Shown here in pieces: positions 52,523-62,057 of a stretch of 64,000 nt of DNA. The notes beneath the pieces are model-generated. The model was not told the origin of the DNA, did not search any database, and saw only the letters and a program-made list of their open reading frames with translations. Origin of the DNA: Actinospica robiniae DSM 44927 (GTDB lineage Bacteria > Actinomycetota > Actinomycetes > Streptomycetales > Catenulisporaceae); the NCBI RefSeq assembly GCF_000504285.1, contig NZ_KI632511.1, positions 4,709,372 through 4,773,371 of the forward strand, written 5' to 3'. The first letter of the stretch is position 1, and the number at the start of each line of letters is the position of its first letter. The position numbers and the translations under genes were made by a program.

Positions 52523-52710
52523 GGAGGAAGACGGGGCTGTACCCGATGGCCCGGTACCTGGTGATGTAGGGAGGAAGACGGGGCTGTACCCGATGGCCCG
52601 GTACCTGGTGATGTAGGGAGGAAGACGGGGCTGTACCCGATGGCCCGGTACCTGGTGATGTAGGGAGGAAGACGGGGCTGTACCCGATGGCTCGGTACCT
52701 GGTGATGTAG
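52505..52710. repeat. 47-bp tandem repeat, 4 full copies plus 18 bases
   Basis: Copies begin at 52505, 52552, 52599 and 52646, and a partial copy fills 52693-52710. They are nearly identical. Each unit contains the last codons and stop of the upstream reductase gene (CGGTACCTGGTGATGTAG), an AGGGAGGAAG purine block and GTACCCGATGGC. The repeat makes up almost the entire intergenic region to msrB. Units are contiguous without spacers, so it is not a CRISPR array. Confidence 0.95.
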
Positions 52711-52723
52711 GTAGCCTCGAAGC

Positions 52724-53125
52724 ATGGCATACGAAGTGAACAAGTCCGACGAGGAATGGCGCGCCGAGCTCAGTCCGGAGGAGTTCCACGTGCTCCGGCA
52801 GGCCGGCACCGAGGCGCCGTACAAGGGCGAGTACACGGACACCGAGACCGAGGGCGTCTACCACTGCCGCGCCTGCGGCACCGAGCTGTTCCGCTCCTCC
52901 GAGAAGTTCCACTCGCACTGCGGCTGGCCGTCGTTCTTCGACCCGGCCGACAGCGACGCGGTCGAGCTGATCACGGACAACTCGCACGGCATGGCGCGTA
53001 CCGAGGTGCGCTGCGCCACGTGCGGCTCGCACCTGGGCCACGTCTTCTCCGGCGAGGGCTACCCGACCCCGACCGACCAGCGCTACTGCATCAACTCCAT
53101 CTCGCTGACGCTCGAACCGAAGTAG
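52724..53125 (+). CDS. msrB: Peptide methionine-(R)-S-oxide reductase
   Basis: MsrB repairs oxidised methionine. The 133-residue protein has two zinc-binding CxxC pairs (YHCRACGTELF and RCATCGSHLGH) and the catalytic cysteine Cys122 in QRYCINSISL; the segment FHSHCGWPSFF is also typical. The ribosome-binding site is poor (CGAAG), because the purine-rich GGGAGGAAG blocks belong to the repeat further upstream. The number of repeats may therefore affect expression. Confidence 0.93.
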   Translation: MAYEVNKSDEEWRAELSPEEFHVLRQAGTEAPYKGEYTDTETEGVYHCRACGTELFRSSEKFHSHCGWPSFFDPADSDAVELITDNSHGMARTEVRCATCGSHLGHVFSGEGYPTPTDQRYCINSISLTLEPK

Positions 53126-53227
53126 CGGCGCCGACCGATCCGCCCTGACAGCCGAGCGGGCGGATCGGCTACACAGTGCTCGGCCGAGCCGCTGCCCGCG
53201 CCGCACGCGGTGTGGTGCACTGGGCTC

Positions 53228-53935
53228 ATGCGATTGACACCGACCGAGCGGGATCGGCTGCTGATCTTCACCGCGGCCGAGCTCGCCCGCGCCCGCCGGG
53301 CCCGTGGCCTGCGGCTGAACGTGCCGGAGGCCGAGGCGCTGATCGCCGACACGGTCTGCGAGGCGGCCCGGGACGGCGCCCGGCTGGCCGAGGCGGTCGA
53401 GGCCGGTCGCAGCATCCTGACGGAGCGGGACGTGCTGCCGGGCGTCGCCTCGATCGTCACCGAGGTGCAGGTCGAGGCGGTGTTCGAGGACGGCACCCGG
53501 CTGGCCGTGGTCGGCGCTCCGATCGGGCCCGGCGCGCCGGACGGCCCCGGGGCGGTGCTCCCCCGGGACGAGGCCGCCTACCCGGCCGCGCCCACGGTCG
53601 ACCCGGTCGAGCTCGACGTGCTCAACACCGCGCCCGTGCCCGTCTCGGTCACCTCGCACTTCCACTTCTTCGAGGCCAATCCGCGGCTGCGCTTCGACCG
53701 GGCCGCCGCCTACGGCCGCCACCTGGCCGTTCCGGCCGGTTCGTCTGTGCGCTTCGACCCCGGCGCCACCGTCCGCGTCGTGCTCACCCCGATCGGCGGG
53801 GCCCGGGTCGCCATCGGCTTCGCCGGTCTGGTCGACGGCCCGCTGGACGCCCCCGGCGCGAAGGAAGCCGCGCTGGTCAAAGCCGCGGCCTGCGGCTATC
53901 TCGGCGCCGGCGCGGCCGAGGAGGGCGTGCGATGA
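53228..53935 (+). CDS. Urease gamma-beta fusion subunit (UreAB)
   Basis: The 235-residue protein joins a urease gamma domain (about 1-100: MRLTPTERDRLLIFTAAELA, LPGVASIVTEVQVEAVFEDGT) to a beta domain (about 125-225: NTAPVPVSVTSHFHFFEANP, RFDPGATVRVVL). Fusions like this occur in the second urease type of actinomycetes. The ATG at 53228 is chosen because it matches the usual MRLTP start. The stop overlaps the start of the alpha gene (ATGA). No ureD, E, F or G gene for nickel insertion is in the window. Confidence 0.88.
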   Translation: MRLTPTERDRLLIFTAAELARARRARGLRLNVPEAEALIADTVCEAARDGARLAEAVEAGRSILTERDVLPGVASIVTEVQVEAVFEDGTRLAVVGAPIGPGAPDGPGAVLPRDEAAYPAAPTVDPVELDVLNTAPVPVSVTSHFHFFEANPRLRFDRAAAYGRHLAVPAGSSVRFDPGATVRVVLTPIGGARVAIGFAGLVDGPLDAPGAKEAALVKAAACGYLGAGAAEEGVR

Positions 53936-55662
53936 GCACTGTCGACCGCAACGGCCTCGCCGACGCCTTCGGCCCCTTCGACGCGGAGCGCTACATCTGC
54001 GTGCACGGCCCGCGGGTGGGCGACCGCGTGCTGCTCGGTGACAGTGGCCTGATCGCCCGGGTCGACTTCGATTCGCAGCACCCCGGCGACGAGTTCCTGG
54101 CCGGCTTCGGCAAGACCGCGCGCGACGGGCTGCACCTGAAGGCCGCGGCCGTGCGCGAGACCTGCGACCTGGTGATCAGCAACGTCCTGGTGATCGACGC
54201 GGTCCTCGGCATCGGCAAGACCTCGATCGGCGTGCGGGACGGGCGGATCCACGCCATCGGCCGGGCCGGGAACCCGGACACGGTGCCCGGGGTGGAGGTG
54301 GTCGTCGGCACCGGCACCACGATCGTCTCCGGCGAGGGCCTGATCGCAACCGCCGGCGCCGTCGACACCCACGTGCACCTGCTCTCGCCGCGGATCATGG
54401 AGGCCTCGCTGGCCTCCGGCGTGACCACGATCATCGGCCAGGAGTTCGGCCCGGTCTGGGGCGTCGGGGTCAACTCGCCGTGGGCGCTGCGGCACGCGTT
54501 CAACGCGTTCGACGCCTGGCCGGTCAACATCGGCTTCCTGGCCCGCGGCTCGTCCTCGAACCCTGATCCGCTGCTGGAGGCGCTGGTCGAGGGCGGGGCG
54601 AGCGGCTTCAAGGTGCACGAGGACATGGGCGCGCACACCCGCGCGCTCGACACCGCGCTGCGGGTGGCCGAGGAACACGACGTGCAGGTCGCGCTGCACA
54701 CCGACGGACTCAACGAGTGCCTGTCGGTGGAGGACACCCTGGCCGTGCTCGACGGCCGCACCATCCACGCGTACCACATCGAGGGCTGCGGGGGCGGCCA
54801 CGTGCCGAACGTGCTGCGGCTGGCCGGGGTGGCGAACGTCATCGGCTCCTCCACCAACCCCACCCTGCCCTTCGGCCGGGACGCGCTCGGCGAGCACTTC
54901 GGCATGATCGTCTCAGCCCACGACCTCAAGCCCGACCTGCCCGGCGACGCGGCGATGGCCCGGGACCGGATCCGGGCCGGCACCATGGGCGCCGAGGACG
55001 TGCTGCACGACCTCGGCGTCATCCCGATCACCTCCTCCGACGCGCAGGGCATGGGCCGGGCCGGGGAGACCGTGCGGCGCACCTTCGCGGTGGCGGCCAA
55101 GATGAAGGCCGAACTCGGCGGCCTGGACGGCGCGGCCCCCGGCCCGCACGACAACGACAGGATCCTGCGTTACATCGCCAAGCTGACGGTGAACCCGGCC
55201 CGGGCGCACGGCCTCGCGCACGAGATCGGCTCGCTCGAGGTGGGCAAGCTGGCCGACGTGGTGCTGTGGCGGCCCGACTCCTTCGGCGCGAAGCCGCAGC
55301 TGGTGCTCAAGGCCGGGTTCCCGGCGTACGGCGTGGTGGGCGATCCCAACGCGGCCACCGACCGCTGCCAGCCGCTGGTGCTCGGCCCGCAGTTCGGCGC
55401 GCACGGCGCGACCGCGGCCGACCTGTCCGTGGCCTTCGTCTCCGGTGCCGCGGCCGACGCCGAGTCCGACCGCTTCCCGTCCCGGCGCCGCCGGGTCGCC
55501 GTGCGCGCCGCCCGCGGCATCGGCCCGGCCGCGATGGTGCGCAACGCCCGGCTCGGCCTGGTCGAGGTGGCCCCGGCCACCGGTCTGGTCACCCTCGACG
55601 GCGACCCGGTCAGCTCGCCGCCGGCCGAGACGGTGCCGCTCTCCCGCCTGTACTTCCTCTGA
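53932..55662 (+). CDS. Divergent urease alpha subunit-like metallohydrolase
   Basis: The 576-residue protein aligns with urease alpha along its length. Metal and catalytic residues are kept: His147 and His149 (DTHVH), carbamylated Lys227 and His229 (FKVHEDMG), His256 (ALHTD), His282, His330 and Asp370 (TSSDAQGMG); numbers run ten above the Klebsiella ones. The flap differs: the usual VCHHLD reads VSAHDL, so the flap cysteine is replaced by Ala329. The pocket segment after the HxH motif (GGGTGPAxGTxATTCTPG in ureases) is replaced by GQEFGPVWGVGVNSPW. It may hydrolyse urea weakly or act on another amide. It is followed by agmatine deiminase on the same transcript. Confidence 0.85.
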   Translation: MSTVDRNGLADAFGPFDAERYICVHGPRVGDRVLLGDSGLIARVDFDSQHPGDEFLAGFGKTARDGLHLKAAAVRETCDLVISNVLVIDAVLGIGKTSIGVRDGRIHAIGRAGNPDTVPGVEVVVGTGTTIVSGEGLIATAGAVDTHVHLLSPRIMEASLASGVTTIIGQEFGPVWGVGVNSPWALRHAFNAFDAWPVNIGFLARGSSSNPDPLLEALVEGGASGFKVHEDMGAHTRALDTALRVAEEHDVQVALHTDGLNECLSVEDTLAVLDGRTIHAYHIEGCGGGHVPNVLRLAGVANVIGSSTNPTLPFGRDALGEHFGMIVSAHDLKPDLPGDAAMARDRIRAGTMGAEDVLHDLGVIPITSSDAQGMGRAGETVRRTFAVAAKMKAELGGLDGAAPGPHDNDRILRYIAKLTVNPARAHGLAHEIGSLEVGKLADVVLWRPDSFGAKPQLVLKAGFPAYGVVGDPNAATDRCQPLVLGPQFGAHGATAADLSVAFVSGAAADAESDRFPSRRRRVAVRAARGIGPAAMVRNARLGLVEVAPATGLVTLDGDPVSSPPAETVPLSRLYFL

Positions 55663-55692
55663 GCCCTGATGAACCCGAAGGAGACCTCGAAC

Positions 55693-56721
55693 ATGACCGT
55701 CCCGGCAGAGCTCGGATTCCGCATGCCGGCCGAGTGGGCGAGGCACGAGCGCACCTGGATGGCCTGGCCCACCGAGGGATACACGCTCGGCGACGAGCCG
55801 GACGACGCCTACCGCGCCTGGTCGCAGGTCGCGAACACGATCGCGCGCCACGAGCCGGTGACGATGGTGGTGGACCCGGCGGCCCGCGCGTCCGCGGAGC
55901 TCTGGCTCGACGCGGCGGTGCGGCAGGTCGAGCGGCCGCTGAACGACGCCTGGATGCGCGACATCGGCCCGACCTTCCTGGTCGGCGACGGCGGGGAGCT
56001 CGCCGTGGCCGACTGGGTGTTCAACGGCTGGGGCGCGCAGGAGTGGGCGCAGTGGGATAAGGACTCGAAGATCGCCGAGGAGGTCGCCGGCCTGGCCGGC
56101 GCGCGGCGCTTCGCGTCCCGGATGGTCAACGAGGGCGGCGGAATCCACGTCGACGGCGAGGGCACGGTGCTGATCACCGAGACCGTGCAGCTCGACCCGG
56201 GCCGTAACAAGGACTGGACGAAGGAACAGGTCGAGCGGGAGCTGCGGGACTTCCTCGGCGTGCGGAAGGTCATCTGGCTCCCGCGCGGCCTCACCCGCGA
56301 CTACGGCGAGTTCGGCACCCGCGGCCACGTCGACATCGTCGCCGCGTTCGTCCAGCCCGGCGTCGTCGTCGTGCACACCCAGCCCGATCCGGCCCACCCC
56401 GACCACGAGGTCGGCAGGGAGAACGCCGCGCTGTTGCGCGCCTCCACCGACGCCAAGGGCCGCCACCTCGAAGTGGTCGAGATCCCGGCCCCGACGATCC
56501 TGGCCGAAGCCGACGGGGAGCCGGTCGACTACTCGTACATCAACCACTACCTCGGCAACGGCTTCGTCCTGCTCTGCGGTTTCGACGACCCGCGCGACCA
56601 GGAGGCCGCCGCCATCCTCGGCAAGCTGCTGCCCGGCCGCACCGTCGAGCTCGTGGACGCCCGCCCCGTCTTCGAGCGCGGCGGCGGCATCCACTGCATC
56701 ACCCAGCAGCAGCCGGCGTAG
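55693..56721 (+). CDS. aguA: Agmatine deiminase (peptidylarginine deiminase family)
   Basis: The enzyme converts agmatine to N-carbamoylputrescine and ammonia. The 342-residue protein has the family motifs NDAWMRDIGPTFLV, NEGGGIHVDGEGT, GTRGHVDI and the catalytic cysteine Cys335 in RGGGIHCITQQQP. GAAGGAG lies nine bases before the ATG at 55693. It starts 30 bases after the urease-like alpha gene, so the three genes are very likely one operon. The usual next enzyme, N-carbamoylputrescine amidase (AguB), is not present. Confidence 0.9.
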   Translation: MTVPAELGFRMPAEWARHERTWMAWPTEGYTLGDEPDDAYRAWSQVANTIARHEPVTMVVDPAARASAELWLDAAVRQVERPLNDAWMRDIGPTFLVGDGGELAVADWVFNGWGAQEWAQWDKDSKIAEEVAGLAGARRFASRMVNEGGGIHVDGEGTVLITETVQLDPGRNKDWTKEQVERELRDFLGVRKVIWLPRGLTRDYGEFGTRGHVDIVAAFVQPGVVVVHTQPDPAHPDHEVGRENAALLRASTDAKGRHLEVVEIPAPTILAEADGEPVDYSYINHYLGNGFVLLCGFDDPRDQEAAAILGKLLPGRTVELVDARPVFERGGGIHCITQQQPA

Positions 56722-56757
56722 GGGCCGGACGACGCGCCCGGCCCCGGACACCGCGGG

Positions 56758-57726
56758 TCAGCTCTGCTCGGAGGCCTTCCACAGCGCGAGGGAGTACGCG
56801 GCCGCCTGAGCGTTGGAGGTCGCCTCCGGGTACGCGCCGAGGCCGTATTCGTTCGCATCAGCCCACATGCACATACGCAGGGTGATGTCGTCCGACTCGT
56901 CGATGCCGCACATGATCGCGCCGCCCGGCATGGACGTCGTCTCGGTCGCGGTGTCGGTGAGACCCACCTGCTCGACCACCGTGGAGATGAAGCTCGAGGT
57001 GGTGGTGGCCTCCAGCATGCCCTTGAGCTCGGACGACTTCGCGGCCGGGATCAGGGTGAGGTTGCTGAAGTACTGGGTGCTGCCGCTCTTCGCGTACGCG
57101 CCGAAGAGGGCGTCCGCGTAGATCGCCGACGTGGAGTCGGCCTTCTTCATCGCGTTCGTCCTGGCCTGGCCGTCGGATCCGGTCATCTGCTGCAGCCCGT
57201 CGGCCGAGGCCGGCATGGCGACGCCGCCCGAATCCACCGCCGCGGACGACGCCTTCGAGGACGCGCCGTCCGTCGGGGGCGTGCTGAGCGCGGCGGGCTG
57301 CTTGCTCCCGCCGCCCGAGGTCGCCGCGAAGACGCCGCCGATCAGCGCGACCGCGACCACCGCGGCGCCGGCGACGATGAGGCCGGTGCGGGACTTCTTC
57401 GGCGCGGGCGGCGGGCCGAAGCCGGGCGCCGGCGTGGCCCAGGGCTGCTGCGGCTGCTGAGGGGGCGCTCCCCACGGCTGCTGCTGCGCAGGCGGCGCTC
57501 CCCAGGACTGGGCGGAGGGATCCTGGTACTGCTGGCCCGGATACGGCTGGGCCGGGTACTGCTGCGCGGACGGGTCAGGGTACTGCTGGCCGGGGTACTG
57601 CTGGGCCGGGTACTGCTGGCCGGGGTACGGCTGGGCCGGGTACTGCTGACCCGGGTACGGCTGACCGGGTATCGGATACTGCTGGGCCGGCGGAACAGCG
57701 TCGCCGGGAGGATTCTCGAAGGTCAC
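56758..57726 (-). CDS. Membrane-anchored protein with Pro/Gln/Tyr-rich N-terminus, paralogue A
   Basis: This 322-residue protein is not recognised. Residues 1-105 are a repetitive cytoplasmic part built from units such as YPGQQYPAQ, then comes one membrane helix (LIVAGAAVVAVALIGGVFA), a Ser/Thr linker and an extracellular domain of about 150 residues. That domain shares the words QYFSNLTLIP, two conserved cysteines (MCGIDESDD and MCMWAD) and YGLGAYPEATSNAQAAAYS with the next gene upstream, so the two are paralogues. The cysteines could form a disulfide. It lies at the end of a minus-strand series that starts with hemE. Confidence 0.72.
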   Translation of the reverse strand: MTFENPPGDAVPPAQQYPIPGQPYPGQQYPAQPYPGQQYPAQQYPGQQYPDPSAQQYPAQPYPGQQYQDPSAQSWGAPPAQQQPWGAPPQQPQQPWATPAPGFGPPPAPKKSRTGLIVAGAAVVAVALIGGVFAATSGGGSKQPAALSTPPTDGASSKASSAAVDSGGVAMPASADGLQQMTGSDGQARTNAMKKADSTSAIYADALFGAYAKSGSTQYFSNLTLIPAAKSSELKGMLEATTTSSFISTVVEQVGLTDTATETTSMPGGAIMCGIDESDDITLRMCMWADANEYGLGAYPEATSNAQAAAYSLALWKASEQS

Positions 57727-57798
57727 TCCGACGATGATAGTCAGGTGAGAAAACCGCTTTCCGCCGCGTGTCCCTCGCGCCCCGCGACCCCGGTCCGG

Positions 57799-57814
57799 TG
57801 TGAGCTGCCTCAGA
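57799..57814. promoter_or_regulatory. CRP-like dyad TGTGA-N6-TCAGA
   Basis: Nine of ten consensus positions match. It overlaps the stop codon of paralogue B and lies 73 bases before the start of paralogue A. The core GTGAGCTGCCTCA is identical to the first dyad at 51673. Confidence 0.35.
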
Positions 57815-58622
57815 AACCCGTGGCGGTGGCCGAGATCGCCGACGATTTCGCAGAGCCCTCAGACGCGGTCCACAGCGCCGCGGAGTACTGCGCAGCCACG
57901 TCGTTGGTCAGCGTGGAGGGGAACGCGGTCAGACCGTACTCGTAATCGTCGATCCAGCTGCAGGCCCGCAGCGGGACCTTCCCGCCCTCGATCATGCCGC
58001 AGGTCATCGCGCCCTTCGTCACGGCGGAGGGCTCGGCGGCGCTGTCGGCCAGGCCGTTCTTGACGACGGACTCGAGCGCGGCGGCCGGGCCCGCCTTCTC
58101 CAGCTGCTTGAGCGTCGCGTTGAGCGGGACCAGAGTGAGGTTGCTGAAATAGGTGCTGGTGCCGGTCGTCGCGTAGGCGCCGAACTCGGCGCCGGCCAGG
58201 GTCTCGTCGGCGGCGTCGGCCTTGGCCATGTCCGAGGTCACCGTGTCCGCGGTCGGGCCGGTCAGCCTGACCAGGCTGCCCGCGACGTCCGGGACGGCGA
58301 CGTCGGCCGCGGCCCCCTGCACCGTGCCGCCGGCCTCGCCGTCGCCGGTCGCGACGGAGCCGGACGGGGTGGAGACGGCCGAGGCGGCGGGAGCGGCGGA
58401 GAGCGTCGGGGCGGGCGCGGCGGCGGTCCGGGCGCCCGAGCCCCCGGACAGCAGGACGGCGACGACCCCGACCACCGCCACGCCCACCAGCGCGCCGAGC
58501 CCGTTGCGCAGGCCGCGGCGGTGGTGGGCCGGCCGTCCGGCCGCGGATATCCGCTGCCACGGCCGCTCCGGGAACCCGGTATCAGTGTCCTGTTGCTGCG
58601 TGGCGGCTTCGTCCGAGGGCAT
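57810..58622 (-). CDS. Membrane-anchored protein, paralogue B
   Basis: The 270-residue protein has a short cytoplasmic N-terminus, one membrane helix (LGALVGVAVVGVVAVLLSGG), an Ala/Ser/Thr linker and the same external domain as paralogue A: TYFSNLTLVPLNATLKQL, TCGMIEGGKVPLRACSWIDD, YGLTAFPSTLTNDVAAQYSAALW. The proline-rich N-terminal repeats of paralogue A are missing. It is on the same strand as hemQ, 36 bases behind it, so it may be cotranscribed with heme genes. Function unknown. Confidence 0.7.
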   Translation of the reverse strand: MPSDEAATQQQDTDTGFPERPWQRISAAGRPAHHRRGLRNGLGALVGVAVVGVVAVLLSGGSGARTAAAPAPTLSAAPAASAVSTPSGSVATGDGEAGGTVQGAAADVAVPDVAGSLVRLTGPTADTVTSDMAKADAADETLAGAEFGAYATTGTSTYFSNLTLVPLNATLKQLEKAGPAAALESVVKNGLADSAAEPSAVTKGAMTCGMIEGGKVPLRACSWIDDYEYGLTAFPSTLTNDVAAQYSAALWTASEGSAKSSAISATATGF

Positions 58623-58658
58623 TGCCCCATGCTACCGAGCGCGCGGGCACCGTTCCGG

Positions 58659-59468
58659 CTACGGCAGCACCCTGACGATCTCCTCGAGCGGCTTGCGCCG
58701 CCCGGTGTAGAACGGGATCTCCACCCGGACGTGCCGGCGGGTCTCCGAGCCGCGCAGGTGGCGCATCAGGTCCACGATCCGGTGCAGGTCGTTCGCCTCG
58801 AAGCACAGCAGCCACTCGTAGTCGCCAAGGGCGAAGGCGGGCACCGTGTTCGCGCGCACGTCAGGGTACTCACGCGACATCTTGCCGTGCTCGGCCAGCA
58901 GCGCGCGGCGCTCCTCGTCCGGCAGCAGGTACCACTCGTACGAGCGGACGAACGGGTAGACGCAGGCCCAGTCGCGCGCGGCCTCGCCGGCCAGGTAGGC
59001 CGGGATGTGGCTCTTGTTGAACTCGGCCGGCCGGTGCAGCGCCATGCTCGACCACACCGGCTCGCAGCACTGGCCCAGCAGCGTCTTGCGGAACGAGGAG
59101 TAGAGCTCCTGCAGCGCCTCCGCGGTCGGGCCGTGCGCCCAGATCATCAGGTCGGCGTCGGCGCGCAGGCCGGCCGTGTCGTAGGTGCCGCGCACCACCA
59201 CGTCGCGGTCCGCCGCGAGCTTGGTGAACAGCTGCAGCACCTCCTCGGCGTAGCCGATGCGCAGGCCCTCGTCCTCGGGCAGCTCGGCCACGGCCTTGAA
59301 CACCGACCAGCTGGTGTAGCGGATCTCGTCGTTCAGCTCCCGGGCCTTGCGGCTGACCGGGCGCTCGGTGGACGGCGCGGTCGTGCCGGGCGCGGACTCG
59401 GCGGCCGCCGCGGTGGCGGCCGGGGGCACCGCCGAGGTGCCCGCGGCGCCGGTGTCGGTGTCGGTCAT
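58659..59468 (-). CDS. hemQ: Coproheme decarboxylase HemQ (ChdC)
   Basis: HemQ performs the last step of the coproporphyrin-dependent heme pathway, turning coproheme into heme b. The 269-residue protein has the actinobacterial family words [59 protein letters not shown] and [15 protein letters not shown], with tyrosine in the YEWYLL region as the expected radical site. The first 40 residues are Ala/Thr filler. The ATG overlaps the hemY stop (ATGA). Confidence 0.92.
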   Translation of the reverse strand: MTDTDTGAAGTSAVPPAATAAAAESAPGTTAPSTERPVSRKARELNDEIRYTSWSVFKAVAELPEDEGLRIGYAEEVLQLFTKLAADRDVVVRGTYDTAGLRADADLMIWAHGPTAEALQELYSSFRKTLLGQCCEPVWSSMALHRPAEFNKSHIPAYLAGEAARDWACVYPFVRSYEWYLLPDEERRALLAEHGKMSREYPDVRANTVPAFALGDYEWLLCFEANDLHRIVDLMRHLRGSETRRHVRVEIPFYTGRRKPLEEIVRVLP

Positions 59469-60895
59469 GATGGTGCGTTCCCTTCGGTCAGGTCCTCGAC
59501 CGCGCGGGCGGCCGAGGCGATGCAGGCGGGGATGCCGACGCCGTCGTACGCGGCCCCGGCGACCGCGATCCCGGCGGGCAGGGCGGCGCGCAGGCGCCCG
59601 ACCCGGTCCAGGTGGCCCACGGCGTACTGCGGCAGGGCCTCGGTCCAGCGCTGCACCTGCCGGTCCACCGGCCGGGCGGTGAGGCCCACGGCGTCGGCCA
59701 GGTCGGCCAGCGCCACCGTGGCGATCTCGTCGTCCTCACGCTCGAGGATCTCGCTCTCGCCGAGCCGGCCGAGCGAGGCGCGCAGGACGACCATCTCCCC
59801 GCTGCTGTGGGCGAGCCAGGGCCACTTGATGCTGGAGAAGGTCGCGGCCTTGATCGCGCGGCCGTCCACCGGCGGAACCAGGAAGCCGGAGCCGGGCGGC
59901 ACGTCGGTGAAGGCGCTGCGGTGGAAGGCGAAGGTGGCGATGGCCATCGAGGCGTACTCGATCTCGGCGAGCCCGGCCGCGCCGGCCGGCGCGACATCGG
60001 CCAGCAGGCCGCGGGCGACGTACGCCGGCACGGCGAGCACCAGCAGGTCCGTCTCTAGCGCGGTCCCGTCGGTGAGCGAGACCTGCCAGCCCGCCGCGGC
60101 ACGCCGCACCGCGGCGACCCCGACCCCGGTGCGCAGCTCGGCGCCGCGGCCGGCCACGTCCGCGGCCACGGCGGCGGGCAGCCGGCCCACGCCGCCGCGG
60201 ATGCCGGCGAACACCGGCTTGGGCGCCTCGCCGGCGGCGGAGCTCGTTGCGGCGCCGACGGCCAGCAGGTCGCGCACGCCGGTGGTCAGCGGAGTGCCGG
60301 CCTCGGCCAGCGGGACCAGCTGGGGCACGGTGGCCCGCAGCGAGAGCCGGTCGGCGTGGCCGGCGTAGACGCCGCCGAGCAGCGGTTCGACCAGGCGGTC
60401 GACCACCTCGCGGCCGAGCCGGCGGCCGACGTACTCGCCCACCGAGACGTCCTCGGTGACCGGAGTCTTGGGCATCACCCGGTCCGCCTGCACGCGGGCC
60501 AGGCCGCGCGGGCCGAGCAGGCCGCTGGCGCCCAGCGCGCGCAGGTCCCCGGGCACGCCCATGAGCTGGCCGGCCGGCAGCGGATGCAGCTCGCCGCGGC
60601 TCCACACCCCGGCCGCGGTGGTGGCCGGGTGCACCAGGTCCTCGCCGAGCCCGACCGCCTTCGCCAGCGCGACGCCCTCGGGCCGGCGGGCCAGGATCGA
60701 CTCCGCGCCCAGGTCCACCGAGCTGCCGGCCACGTGCCCGAGCGCGAGCTTGCCGCCGTAGCGGCCGGAGGCCTCGAGCAGGGTGACCGCCAGCCCCGCG
60801 TCCAGACCGGCCCGCGCGGCGGCGAGGCCGGTGATGCCGCCGCCGACCACGAGCAGCCGGACTCGGGCGGGCGCGCCGGCCGCTGGCTCTGACAT
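59465..60895 (-). CDS. hemY: Coproporphyrinogen III oxidase / protoporphyrinogen oxidase (HemY/CgoX)
   Basis: This FAD enzyme oxidises coproporphyrinogen III (in the coproporphyrin-dependent route) to coproporphyrin III. The 476-residue protein opens with the FAD motif [21 protein letters not shown] and has [11 protein letters not shown] and a closing [21 protein letters not shown] typical of the family. Its neighbours hemE and hemQ complete the local pathway; no ferrochelatase gene is in the window. It starts four bases after the hemE stop. Confidence 0.9.
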   Translation of the reverse strand: MSEPAAGAPARVRLLVVGGGITGLAAARAGLDAGLAVTLLEASGRYGGKLALGHVAGSSVDLGAESILARRPEGVALAKAVGLGEDLVHPATTAAGVWSRGELHPLPAGQLMGVPGDLRALGASGLLGPRGLARVQADRVMPKTPVTEDVSVGEYVGRRLGREVVDRLVEPLLGGVYAGHADRLSLRATVPQLVPLAEAGTPLTTGVRDLLAVGAATSSAAGEAPKPVFAGIRGGVGRLPAAVAADVAGRGAELRTGVGVAAVRRAAAGWQVSLTDGTALETDLLVLAVPAYVARGLLADVAPAGAAGLAEIEYASMAIATFAFHRSAFTDVPPGSGFLVPPVDGRAIKAATFSSIKWPWLAHSSGEMVVLRASLGRLGESEILEREDDEIATVALADLADAVGLTARPVDRQVQRWTEALPQYAVGHLDRVGRLRAALPAGIAVAGAAYDGVGIPACIASAARAVEDLTEGNAPS

Positions 60896-60899
60896 GGGA

Positions 60900-61973
60900 T
60901 CAGCTCCCGGCGCGGGTGTGTTCGTGTACGTATTCGACGACGCGGGCGAGCCGGTCCGGATCGGCGTTCGGCGGGACGCCGTGGCCCAGGTTGAACACGT
61001 GGCCCTCCAGCCCGGCGGCCTGGTCCAGCACCCGCTGCACGGCCGCGTCGAGGGCGGCGGGCGGGGCGAACAGGACGGCGGGGTCGAGGTTGCCCTGCAG
61101 CGCCTTGCCCGGGCCGACCCGGCGGGCGGCCTCGTCCAGCGGGACGCGCCAGTCCACGCCGACCACGTCCGCGCCGGCCTCGCCGAGGTCGCGCAGCAGC
61201 TCGCCGGTGCCGACGCCGAAGTGGATCCGTGGCACGTCGCGCGAGGCGACCGCGGCGAAGACCTTGGCCGAGGCGGGCTGGACGTGGCGGCGGTAGTCCT
61301 CGGGCGCCACCGCGCCGACCCAGGAGTCGAACAGCTGCACGGCGCTCGCGCCGGCGTCGATCTGCGCGGTAAGGAACGCGGTGGTGATGTCGGCGATCCG
61401 GTCGAGCAGCGCGGTGAACAGGCCGGGGTCGCCGTACATCATGGCCTTGGTCAGCTCGTGCCCCTTCGACGGGCCGCCCTCGATCAGGTAGCTGGCCAGG
61501 GTGAAGGGCGCGCCGGCGAAGCCGATCAGCGGCGTGGCGCCGAGCTCGGCGGTCAGCAGCCGGACGGCGGCGGAGATCGGGGCGAGCTCCTCCGGTGTGG
61601 GCACGCGCAGACGGTCGAGGTCCGCGGCGGTGCGCACCGGGTCGGCGATGACGGGGCCGACGCCGGGCTTGATCTCGACGTCGAGCCCGATCGCCCGCAG
61701 CGGCACCACGATGTCGCTGAAGTAGACCGCGGCGTCCACGCCGTAGCGGCGCACCGGCTGCATTGTGATCTCGGCGACGAGCTCGGGCATGAAGCAGGAG
61801 TCGAGCATCGGCACACCCGCGCGCGCCTTGTGATACTCCGGCAGGGAACGGCCGGCCTGGCGCATGAACCACACCGGGGTGTGCGGGACAGGCTGGCGGC
61901 GGCAGGCCCGCAGGAAGGCCGAGTCGGCCGCGGGCTGGGGCTGGGATCGGGGCGTACCACTCACGAACTGCAC
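60900..61973 (-). CDS. hemE: Uroporphyrinogen decarboxylase
   Basis: HemE converts uroporphyrinogen III to coproporphyrinogen III. The 357-residue protein has both signatures: [19 protein letters not shown] near the N-terminus and [19 protein letters not shown] in the middle, plus [13 protein letters not shown]. Two GTG starts (61973 and four codons later) are possible. It heads the operon hemE-hemY-hemQ and probably the two downstream paralogues. A CRP-type box lies upstream at 62058. Confidence 0.93.
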   Translation of the reverse strand: MQFVSGTPRSQPQPAADSAFLRACRRQPVPHTPVWFMRQAGRSLPEYHKARAGVPMLDSCFMPELVAEITMQPVRRYGVDAAVYFSDIVVPLRAIGLDVEIKPGVGPVIADPVRTAADLDRLRVPTPEELAPISAAVRLLTAELGATPLIGFAGAPFTLASYLIEGGPSKGHELTKAMMYGDPGLFTALLDRIADITTAFLTAQIDAGASAVQLFDSWVGAVAPEDYRRHVQPASAKVFAAVASRDVPRIHFGVGTGELLRDLGEAGADVVGVDWRVPLDEAARRVGPGKALQGNLDPAVLFAPPAALDAAVQRVLDQAAGLEGHVFNLGHGVPPNADPDRLARVVEYVHEHTRAGS

Positions 61974-62057
61974 GATACCCGGGCGGGCGGGCCGGGCCGT
62001 ACTCGCCCCGGACGGGTGTGCTCCGGCCCCGGCCGCGGCGTCGGCGGGCGGTTATTT

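Noticed and set aside
52505-52710. Possible CRISPR array
   Set aside because: The 47-bp units are contiguous, with no unique spacers and no cas genes.
52496-53722. Minus-strand frames with repeated PPYITRYRA-like peptides
   Set aside because: They come from reading the 47-bp repeat in several frames and continue antisense through msrB and the urease gene.
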